Assembly: GCA_020853455.1 (NCBI GenBank)
Contig: JADYYV010000267.1
Location: 1-5,715, forward strand
Length of the DNA stretch: 5,715 nucleotides
Source of the DNA: Alphaproteobacteria bacterium
GTDB lineage: Bacteria > Pseudomonadota > Alphaproteobacteria > Micavibrionales > UBA2020
Reading direction: 5' to 3'
In this document: positions 1 to 5,259 of the stretch, piece after piece
How the letters are laid out: each line of letters opens with the position of its first letter
Numbering within the stretch: the first letter of the stretch is position 1
The notes under the pieces: generated by a model
Seen by the model: only the letters and a program-made list of their open reading frames with translations
Database searches by the model: none
Told to the model about the DNA's origin: nothing
Made by a program: the position numbers and the translations under genes

Positions 1-139
1 ACGGTTTTTTGGTCTTTGCGCGGGTACGCGTCAGCACCCCCACATCGGTGCGGCCGGGCCGTCCGGTGTCTCTATCGTCATCATTTCCCGCAGTCAGGGT
101 GGTTTTGAGCCGTTGCACGCCAGAATCCTTGAATTTCAT
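1..139 (-). CDS. clpS: ATP-dependent Clp protease adaptor ClpS, N-terminal part (cut by left edge)
   Basis: The reverse strand is open from an ATG at 139 to the window edge, giving 46 codons without a stop. The translation ends in VLTRTRAKTKKP, the conserved lead-in that precedes the folded core in alphaproteobacterial ClpS (the core, starting around YKVLLLNDD, would lie off the left edge). ClpS is a small cytoplasmic adaptor that binds the ClpA N-domain and delivers N-end-rule substrates to ClpAP. Only its disordered N-terminal extension is visible here, rich in D, T, R and K. An in-frame TAG at 143-145 rules out a start further upstream. The ATG has only AGGG almost touching it as a ribosome site, while a GTG at 116-118 is preceded by AAGGA with a 7-base gap, so the true protein may start 7 codons later. 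clpA often follows clpS, but it would be outside the window. The gene is divergent from the carboxypeptidase gene at 301. Identification rests on one short motif but is fairly specific. Confidence 0.8.
   Translation of the reverse strand, partial: MKFKDSGVQRLKTTLTAGNDDDRDTGRPGRTDVGVLTRTRAKTKKP
126..130 (-). promoter_or_regulatory. Candidate Shine-Dalgarno for an internal GTG start of clpS
   Basis: On the minus strand AAGGA lies 7 bases before an in-frame GTG (116-118). This is better placed than anything in front of the ATG at 137-139. It also fits a TATATT -10-like hexamer at 147-152 (minus strand), which would start the transcript close to the ATG itself and leave a leader of about 20 bases for the GTG. 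The -35 partner is poor, so this is suggestive only. Confidence 0.35.
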
Positions 140-300
140 ACCCTAGAATATAGTACATCCCCCGTTTTAAGGGTATCCCTGTCGAAAAAAGGGTAAAAAA
201 CGCTTTACGATCCCCGCAGATTCCCATAAAGTCCATAAATCAACACCGAATCTGGGTAATAAAATATCCCAGCCATACATTAACAGACGGAGTTTGCAGG
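140..300. promoter_or_regulatory. Divergent AT-rich intergenic region (clpS / carboxypeptidase) with repeated AGGGTA motif
   Basis: These 161 bases separate two divergent genes and are clearly AT-richer than the flanking coding DNA, so they must hold both promoters. AGGGTA occurs at 170-175 and 190-195 (direct, exactly 20 bases apart) and inverted at 139-144. The first direct copy sits in the imperfect palindrome AGGGTATCCCT (170-180), and GGGTA recurs at 254-258. For the plus-strand gene, TAAAAT at 260-265 resembles a -10 hexamer but has no convincing -35. For clpS, TATATT at 147-152 (minus) resembles a -10. The repeats could be an operator for an unknown regulator, or chance in AT-rich DNA. 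No gene or known riboswitch is seen. Confidence 0.5.
287..292 (+). promoter_or_regulatory. Ribosome binding site of the first carboxypeptidase gene
   Basis: ACGGAG with an 8-base gap to the ATG at 301 is a normal Shine-Dalgarno site. It supports that start, which is also the one that yields a complete signal peptide. Confidence 0.6.
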
Positions 301-1575
301 ATGAAACCGGGCAAGCCGAAGAAGAACAAATTACTGCGTAATATTGTGCTGGCGCTGGCCTTCAACGCCGCCGCAGTCACTCCTGCCCTGGCACAACAGC
401 GCCAGTCCACCCCCGATGCGCGCCCAGACCGCTACGCCGCGATCGTGGTGGATGCCAATTCCGGCCGCGTGCTGTACGAGCGCGACGCGTCGCAGTCGTT
501 GCACCCCGCCTCCACCGCCAAAATGATGACGGCATACCTGGTGTTTCAGGCGCTGAAAGACGGCCGCCTGACGCCCGACCAGATGATCGATGTGTCGTAT
601 AACGCGGCATCGCAGCCCCGCACGAACCTTGCCATGATGACGGCGAATGTCAGCGGCCGCGGGCGCAACCGCACCGTGACGCTGCGCCAGAACACGCGCC
701 GGATCAGCGTCGAAAACGCGCTGACCGGCATGCTGACCCATTCCGCAAATGACGCCGCCGTCGTGCTGGCGGAGGCGCTAGGCGGGTCGGAAAGCAACTT
801 CGCCACCATGATGACGCGCGAGGCGCAGCGCCTTGGCATGACCGGCACGCGTTACACCAACCCCAACGGCCTGCCCGATGCGCGGCAGGTAACGACGGTC
901 GAGGACCTGGCATTGCTGGCGCGCGCGATTTTGCGCGATTTCCCTGAATATCAGCACTATTTCGCCGTGCCCCGCTTCTCCTTTAACGGCAATACCTGGA
1001 ACAACACCAACAAGCTTCTGGGCGCCTATGAAGGCCTCGATATGGGCAAGACCGGCTTTATCAACGCGTCCGGCTGGAACCTTGCGGCATCCGCCCAGCG
1101 CGGGTCGGAGCGCGTGATCGGCGTCGTGTTCGGCGCACGCACACCGACGGAGCGCGGCCTCGATATGCAGCGCCTGCTGGATTTCGGCTTCCAGAAAATC
1201 GAAAACCCCTCGGCGCGTTTCCGCTTCGGGCGCGACAACGGGCCTTCCGCCGACCGCTACGTCCTGCTGCCCCCGCCCGTGACCGTTTCGCCCGACAGCA
1301 TTCTGCAGGCGCAGCCGAATGTCGCCCCCGACACGGCCGAGCGCGAAGCGCTGTTCCCGATCCGCGTCGCAAGGTCGTATTTTACCCCCGCTTTCAACGC
1401 GGCGGTCGAGCCCTTCACCCTGCCGCCCGAACAGCCGCAGCCGGAAAACGGCGCGCTGCTGGTGCCGGGCGACGGCAATGACCAGCCCCCGCTTCCCGAG
1501 GAGGACAAAGGCCCGAAAGCGATCGTGCCGCGCGGCAGCAGCGACTGCCGCCAGAAGCCTCCGGCGCTGGCCTGA
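301..1575 (+). CDS. D-alanyl-D-alanine carboxypeptidase, S11 (PBP5-type), with proline-rich C-terminal tail
   Basis: This is a 424-residue exported serine peptidase that removes the terminal D-Ala from peptidoglycan pentapeptides in the periplasm. Residues 1-31 form a signal peptide: a basic start (KPKKNK), a hydrophobic core, and cleavage expected after TPALA. All three active-site motifs of the penicillin-binding fold are present: STAK at 71-74 (nucleophile Ser71, base Lys74), SAN at 148-150, and KTG at 250-252. The catalytic domain ends near residue 298. The last 126 residues are proline-rich and acidic; they match neither the SPOR domain of the neighbour nor clearly the PBP5 beta-sandwich domain, and no C-terminal amphipathic membrane anchor is evident. 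Ser71 and Ser148 are 77 residues apart against 60 in the paralogue, owing to an Arg-rich insertion around 111-133. The gene lies 132 bases upstream of its paralogue, in the same orientation. The family call is secure; the exact dac name is not, so none is given. Confidence 0.95.
   Translation: MKPGKPKKNKLLRNIVLALAFNAAAVTPALAQQRQSTPDARPDRYAAIVVDANSGRVLYERDASQSLHPASTAKMMTAYLVFQALKDGRLTPDQMIDVSYNAASQPRTNLAMMTANVSGRGRNRTVTLRQNTRRISVENALTGMLTHSANDAAVVLAEALGGSESNFATMMTREAQRLGMTGTRYTNPNGLPDARQVTTVEDLALLARAILRDFPEYQHYFAVPRFSFNGNTWNNTNKLLGAYEGLDMGKTGFINASGWNLAASAQRGSERVIGVVFGARTPTERGLDMQRLLDFGFQKIENPSARFRFGRDNGPSADRYVLLPPPVTVSPDSILQAQPNVAPDTAEREALFPIRVARSYFTPAFNAAVEPFTLPPEQPQPENGALLVPGDGNDQPPLPEEDKGPKAIVPRGSSDCRQKPPALA
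748..792 (+). repeat. Paralogous coding repeat, copy 1 (SAN-motif region)
   Basis: These 45 bases match 2164-2208 with 4 mismatches, and the first 22 bases are identical. They encode the end of the SAN motif and the conserved segment after it (ND-AAVVL-EALGGSE). It is a trace of common ancestry or gene conversion between the two carboxypeptidase genes, not a mobile repeat. Confidence 0.7.
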
Positions 1576-1633
1576 AACATCCCCCGCCTGTGGGTATCTT
1601 TTGGCATTTGCCGCTATTTTTACGAAACCTCGC

Positions 1634-1662
1634 TAGACAAATACGCCCCCGCGACCGATAAT
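1634..1662 (+). promoter_or_regulatory. Sigma70-like promoter of the SPOR carboxypeptidase gene
   Basis: TAGACA (1634-1639) and GATAAT (1657-1662) each match the sigma70 consensus at five of six positions and are separated by the ideal 17 bases. Transcription would start near 1669. That would give the second carboxypeptidase a transcript independent of the first. It also leaves too short a leader for the TTG codon at 1678, favouring the ATG at 1708. The site was found by eye. Confidence 0.55.
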
Positions 1663-1691
1663 AAAAGTAAGGGGATATTGATTGTTTTTTC

Positions 1692-1696
1692 GGGGA
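1692..1696 (+). promoter_or_regulatory. Candidate ribosome binding site for the SPOR carboxypeptidase
   Basis: GGGGA lies 5 bases before an in-frame GTG (1702) and 11 bases before the ATG (1708). The alternative AAGGGG at 1669-1674 is only 3 bases from the TTG at 1678 and would sit at the extreme 5' end of the predicted transcript. None of the spacings is ideal for ATG 1708, so the start is unresolved within these three codons. Confidence 0.35.
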
Positions 1697-1707
1697 AAAA
1701 CGTGCGG

Positions 1708-3384
1708 ATGCAGGCAAGATTGACCAGCCGCGAATTCGGATTTTTGCAAAAGCTGCTGATGGCGGTTCTGGCCGCAGGCATCTTCATGTCCGCGCCCGCC
1801 GCGCCATCCTATGCCGGCATCACCAAATACACCGGCCAGCACGGGAAATCGAAAAAGAAAAAGGTCGCCAGTAGCAAGGCCAAGCCGCAGCCCGACCGTT
1901 ACGGGTCGATCGTCATCGACGCGCAATCGGGCTATGTGCTTAGCGAAAAGAACCCCGACAAAAAACTGTTCCCCGCGTCGCTGACGAAAATGATGACGCT
2001 GTACCTCACCTTCGAAGCGATCGAAAAAGGCACGCTGACCAAATACCAGCGCGTTCCCGTCTCCGCCAACGCGCAATACCAGCCGCCGTCGAAACTGGGG
2101 CTGGAGGCAGGCTATTCGATACGGGTGGAGGACGGCATTCTTGCGCTTGTCACGCGCTCGGCCAATGACGCCGCCGTCGTGCTGGGCGAGGCGCTGGGCG
2201 GGTCTGAATCCCGCTTTGCGCGGCTGATGACGTTCAAGGCGCAGCAGCTGGGCATGCGCAACACGCGCTTTGCCAACGCGTCCGGCCTGCACGACCCCGA
2301 ACAATATTCATCCCCGCGCGACATGGCCATTCTGGCGCAGGCCCTGATGCGCGATTTTCCGCGCTATCACCGTTATTTCAGCACGCCCAGCTTCACCTAT
2401 AACGGCATCACGTCGCTGAACCACAACAAGCTGATGGCGACCTATCCCGGCATGGACGGGTTGAAAACCGGCTATGTCTATGCGTCGGGCTATAACCTGA
2501 CCGCTTCCGCCGTGCAGGGCAACAAACGGCTGATCGGCGTGGTGTTCGGCGGCCGCACTTCCGCGTCGCGCAACAGCACGATGCGCGACCTGCTGGATGC
2601 GGGCTTCGAGCGCATGAAAGACCCGCGCGTGCTGGCCGCGATCGACAAGCGGCTGGAAACCGCGCGCGGCGGGCTGCCCAAGCGCAAGCCCGCGACGCCG
2701 ACCGCGAAAAACGAGCCCACGCGCATGCAGCCGCGCACCGCGCGCACGCAAAGCAACCTCGATGCGCCCGGCTTCAGCCCGATGGGCATGAACACCGAAG
2801 AGGGCGACGCGCAGGAACTGGCCGCCGCCCCGGCGCAGAATACACTTGATGACGATGACCTGCCGGAAGGCGCCGCGCCAAGATCCGCCTTCAGGACCGA
2901 ACCCTCGACGCTGGGCGCGCCCGCCCTGCCGCCCATGACCGCGCGCGTGACCGCGCCGCTGCCCCGCAAAGCGCCAGCGCCGGCCAGGGCCGAACCGAAA
3001 CAGCAAACGGCAGCCGCCAGCCGGAACATCCTGTCGCCCGCGGCACAAAAACCGATGCCCCTGCAATCGACCAACCTGCGCGCGCTGGCGCCTGCGCCCG
3101 CGACCGCTGCCGCGCCCGCGAACACGACGGCATCGGCGGGCGGTGGCTTATGGGCGGTGCAGATCGGCGCCTTCGCCGACCAGAATGCCGGCATGACCGC
3201 GCTGAAATCGGCGCACCAGAAGCTGCCGGCATCGCTGACCGCCAAGACCCGTTATATTATTGCGCCGCTGCAGACCAACCGGGGCGTCATTTACCGCGCC
3301 CGGCTGTCGGGGCTGGAACAGTCCGAAGCGGCATCGGCCTGCAAGGTCTTGCAGCACGCCTGCATTGTCATGGCTGTGCAATAA
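1708..3384 (+). CDS. D-alanyl-D-alanine carboxypeptidase, S11, with C-terminal SPOR domain
   Basis: This is a 558-residue periplasmic DD-carboxypeptidase with a peptidoglycan-binding tail. From the ATG chosen here, residues 1-36 are a signal peptide (hydrophobic run LLMAVLAAGIFM, cleavage expected after PSYA). A lysine-rich stretch follows at 46-59. The catalytic domain runs from about 62 to 300 with SLTK at 91-94 (Ser91 nucleophile), SAN at 151-153 and KTG at 253-255. Residues about 310-480 are a Pro/Ala-rich, low-complexity linker with an acidic patch (LDDDDLPEG). The SPOR domain fills the last 78 residues, starting at WAVQIGAF and including the YRARLSGL strand. SPOR domains bind glycan strands stripped of stem peptides, so septal recruitment is the expected role. 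The alternative TTG at 1678 would add ten residues (568 in all); the promoter position argues against it. The gene is a tandem paralogue of the one at 301. Domain calls are firm; septal action is inferred. Confidence 0.95.
   Translation: MQARLTSREFGFLQKLLMAVLAAGIFMSAPAAPSYAGITKYTGQHGKSKKKKVASSKAKPQPDRYGSIVIDAQSGYVLSEKNPDKKLFPASLTKMMTLYLTFEAIEKGTLTKYQRVPVSANAQYQPPSKLGLEAGYSIRVEDGILALVTRSANDAAVVLGEALGGSESRFARLMTFKAQQLGMRNTRFANASGLHDPEQYSSPRDMAILAQALMRDFPRYHRYFSTPSFTYNGITSLNHNKLMATYPGMDGLKTGYVYASGYNLTASAVQGNKRLIGVVFGGRTSASRNSTMRDLLDAGFERMKDPRVLAAIDKRLETARGGLPKRKPATPTAKNEPTRMQPRTARTQSNLDAPGFSPMGMNTEEGDAQELAAAPAQNTLDDDDLPEGAAPRSAFRTEPSTLGAPALPPMTARVTAPLPRKAPAPARAEPKQQTAAASRNILSPAAQKPMPLQSTNLRALAPAPATAAAPANTTASAGGGLWAVQIGAFADQNAGMTALKSAHQKLPASLTAKTRYIIAPLQTNRGVIYRARLSGLEQSEAASACKVLQHACIVMAVQ
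2164..2208 (+). repeat. Paralogous coding repeat, copy 2 (SAN-motif region)
   Basis: This is the partner of 748-792: 45 bases with 4 mismatches, encoding the same active-site neighbourhood in the SPOR-containing paralogue. Confidence 0.7.
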
Positions 3385-3456
3385 CTGCCGGATTTGTGCC
3401 GTTAAAACAGCCTTTTTATCGTGGGAACTATTATTTCTGGAAAGGGTTTGTAAGCC

Positions 3457-3756
3457 ATGAATACGCCCGTACCGACAGAAACGATCCGCGTCTTCGTCCA
3501 CGGCTTTGTGCAAGGCGTGAGTTACCGCCGCTGGCTGCAGTCGCAGGCCATTGAACGCGGCATTTACGGCTGGGTGCGCAACCGGTCGGATGGCAGCGTG
3601 GAGGCATTGCTTCACGGTGATGCGCATGCCGTCGATGACATGGTGCGCGCCTGCCGCCACGGCCCCAGCCTGGCAAGGGTTGACAAGCTCCATAGCGAAC
3701 CAGCACAGTATGACGGCATCCAAGATTTCCGCATCGAGCAAACTGTACCGGTATAA
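3457..3756 (+). CDS. acyP: Acylphosphatase
   Basis: This is a 99-residue cytoplasmic enzyme that hydrolyses acyl phosphates such as acetyl phosphate or carbamoyl phosphate; its physiological role in bacteria is poorly settled. The family signatures are present in order: VHGFVQGVSYR (residues 14-24), ending in the catalytic Arg24 of the phosphate-binding loop, and GWVRNRSDGSVE (38-49) with the catalytic Asn42. The later H-GPSLARVDKL segment (68-78) matches the usual GP-x-A-x-V strand. The GVSYR form replaces the commoner GVFFR, a conservative change. The length is normal (about 90-100). The ATG has AAAGGG (3441-3446) 10 bases upstream. The stop lies 4 bases before the TPR gene, so the two are probably cotranscribed and coupled. 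The 72-base gap from the SPOR carboxypeptidase has no clear terminator or strong promoter, so readthrough from that gene is possible. Confidence 0.95.
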   Translation: MNTPVPTETIRVFVHGFVQGVSYRRWLQSQAIERGIYGWVRNRSDGSVEALLHGDAHAVDDMVRACRHGPSLARVDKLHSEPAQYDGIQDFRIEQTVPV

Positions 3757-3760
3757 ACCC

Positions 3761-4330
3761 ATGCGCCTGACCCTTTCCGCCGCCGCCCTGATGCTGGGGC
3801 TTTTCGCGTTTTCATCGCACGTGCTGGCAGCCGACCCCTATGCCAATCCTTACGCGCCCGACACCTTTGAAAAACCGGAAATGAAGGCGAAGAAAAACCA
3901 GGTGCCGTTCCGCGAGGATTCGGGCCTGATCACCGCCGAATATTACCTGTCGACCGGAAAATATTCGCAGGCGCTCAGCGTGCTGAACGCCGTGCTGTCG
4001 CGCCACCCGATGTCGGCGGATGCCTATACCTATCGCGGCTATGCCTATTACCGCTTGGGCGACAAGAAAAAAGCGCGGGAGAATTACGCCAAGGCCATCA
4101 GCATCAACCCGAAACATCTGGGCGCCAACCGCTATATCGCGCAAAGCTATCTGGAGATGGGCGACCTTGCCCGCGCGGTGGAGCAGATGCAGGTCATCCG
4201 CCTGACCTGCGGCGATTCAAGCTGTGAAGAACTGGACGAGCTGGAAGCGCTGATCAACCGCTATAAACGCGGCCAGCGCGTGCAGGAAGCAGCGCCTGCG
4301 GAAGACGAAGAAGAAAATTCCAAGGAATAA
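3761..4330 (+). CDS. Exported tetratricopeptide-repeat protein
   Basis: This is a 189-residue protein with a signal peptide (residues 1-23; hydrophobic core AAALMLGLFAF, cleavage expected after VLA) and no other membrane segment, so it is probably periplasmic. There is no lipobox cysteine. At least two, probably three, TPR units span about 57-146: one around YYLSTGKYSQALSVLNAVLSRHP, a clear one around AYTYRGYAYYRLGDKKKARE with a following AISINP, and one around ANRYIAQSYLEMGDLARAVE. Just after them are two cysteines (Cys150, Cys155, in CGDSSC), then a helix and a charged tail (EEDEEENSKE-like, ending DEEENSKE). The reading frame is open further upstream inside the acylphosphatase gene, but the ATG at 3761 is the one that gives a signal peptide. 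It lacks a Shine-Dalgarno and sits 4 bases after the acylphosphatase stop, suggesting coupling. TPRs mediate protein contacts; the partner is unknown. A role with the envelope enzymes next door is only a guess. Confidence 0.88.
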   Translation: MRLTLSAAALMLGLFAFSSHVLAADPYANPYAPDTFEKPEMKAKKNQVPFREDSGLITAEYYLSTGKYSQALSVLNAVLSRHPMSADAYTYRGYAYYRLGDKKKARENYAKAISINPKHLGANRYIAQSYLEMGDLARAVEQMQVIRLTCGDSSCEELDELEALINRYKRGQRVQEAAPAEDEEENSKE

Positions 4331-4333
4331 CGA

Positions 4334-5200
4334 TTAAGCGGCGGGAACCTGCGGCTTTGCTCCCGCTGGCGGCTGCGGCCTGCTGGCGACGGCAGGGCTG
4401 TCGCACCATGCGATAAAATCACTCATGATGCCGCGCAGGTCATTCTGCAATGCCGCGAATTGCGGTTTCAGCTGCAGCGTTTTTTCATCCATATACAGCG
4501 CGCGGTTGACCTCCACCTGCACGCTGTGGCGGTCATTCAGCGGATCGCCGTGACGGCGCACGATTTCCGCGCCGCGATAGCCCTGCGTATCGATCACGGC
4601 GCTGTAACCCTTCGCCGCAAACAGCGCGCGCAGCTTTTCGGCGATATGCGGCGCGCAGGCATCGCCGTCGCGCGTGCCGATGGCGATATCAAATGGGTTC
4701 ACGCCCGTGCCGCGATTGATGGTCGATGGCATGGAATGCAAATTCAGGTGAACCGATTTGCCGTGCCGCGCATGGGCATCGTCGATCATCGCCGCCAGTT
4801 TGTCGTGATAAGGCCGGTGGTAATCAGCGACGCGGTTGAACACTTCGGAGAGGGATAATGTGCGGTCATAGATTTTGGCAGTATGGCGGGGCGATATCAC
4901 ACCGCGCACAAGGCTGCTGTCGCCGCCCTCATATTCGCCCTTGAGGTTTTGTACGGGCAGTTCCGCGCGGTTGGCATCGATATAGCTGCGCGGAAATTGC
5001 GCCTGCAGCAGCGGCACGCCGATGGCGGGCATGAAATTGTAAAGCTGATCGACCGCCAGATCCTCCGCCTGCCGCAAGCTGTGCAGGTCGCAGGCGTAAT
5101 CGAAATCGGCCGGGTAATCCTTGCCGCTATGGGGGCTATCTGCCACCACGCAGAATGCGGATGTCAAAGGCAGGTCAATGCTGAACACATTTTTTGCCAC
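4334..5200 (-). CDS. N-formylglutamate amidohydrolase family protein
   Basis: This is a 288-residue cytoplasmic metal-dependent amidohydrolase-like protein. Family landmarks are visible: DSPHSG (residues 21-26, His24), the acidic segment EDLAVD (46-51), SYIDANR (72-78), LNLHSMPS (152-159, His155) and the late VEVNRALYMDE segment. The conserved His and acidic residues are those expected to hold the metal. In the histidine-degradation pathway the family hydrolyses N-formylglutamate to glutamate and formate, but no hut gene is visible here, so the real substrate is open. The start is a GTG (5198-5200); an in-frame TAA lies a few codons upstream and no clear Shine-Dalgarno is seen, while GTG at codon 5 is the only close alternative. 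The C-terminal 20 residues are Pro/Ala-rich and non-conserved. The gene lies 59 bases downstream of hldE in the same direction, probably in one transcript, and converges on the TPR gene with a 3-base gap. Confidence 0.9.
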   Translation of the reverse strand: MAKNVFSIDLPLTSAFCVVADSPHSGKDYPADFDYACDLHSLRQAEDLAVDQLYNFMPAIGVPLLQAQFPRSYIDANRAELPVQNLKGEYEGGDSSLVRGVISPRHTAKIYDRTLSLSEVFNRVADYHRPYHDKLAAMIDDAHARHGKSVHLNLHSMPSTINRGTGVNPFDIAIGTRDGDACAPHIAEKLRALFAAKGYSAVIDTQGYRGAEIVRRHGDPLNDRHSVQVEVNRALYMDEKTLQLKPQFAALQNDLRGIMSDFIAWCDSPAVASRPQPPAGAKPQVPAA

Positions 5201-5259
5201 GGGCGGAATCGCTGTCTTTTATTGTTGAACAGCTGAAATCCTAGCGCGGCATGGGCTTG

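Noticed and set aside
1558..1575. Possible frameshift removing a SPOR domain from the end of the first carboxypeptidase
   Set aside because: No SPOR-like motif (WAVQIGAF or similar) appears in any frame between 1200 and 1680, so the short tail appears genuine.
1603..1621. GGCA-TT-TGCC followed by a T-rich run downstream of the first carboxypeptidase, resembling a terminator
   Set aside because: The stem is 4 bp with a 2-base loop (or 3 bp with a 4-base loop) and the T run is interrupted, too weak to call an intrinsic terminator.
2308..3245. Long open frames on the minus strand across the SPOR carboxypeptidase gene
   Set aside because: They are a by-product of GC-rich codon use; their translations are Arg/Ala/Gly-rich without family motifs, while the plus frame has full S11 and SPOR signatures.
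3551..3760. A 70-codon N-terminal extension of the TPR frame starting from a TTG inside the acylphosphatase gene
   Set aside because: It overlaps almost all of the acylphosphatase catalytic region in another frame and would bury the signal peptide, which begins exactly at the ATG at 3761.
4341..4366. Inverted repeat GCGGGA/TCCCGC just after the TPR stop codon
   Set aside because: The 14-base loop is large, there is no T run, and the repeat lies inside the Pro/Ala codons at the 3' end of the amidohydrolase gene, where GC-rich inverted repeats arise by chance.
5211..5235. GCTGT...ACAGC and TGTTGAACA palindromes between hldE and the amidohydrolase gene
   Set aside because: The arms are 4-5 bases, with no second copy in the window and no promoter elements nearby; not distinguishable from chance.
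4460..5236. Plus-strand open frames opposite the amidohydrolase gene
   Set aside because: They are antisense shadows with no recognisable motif; the minus frame carries the complete family signature.
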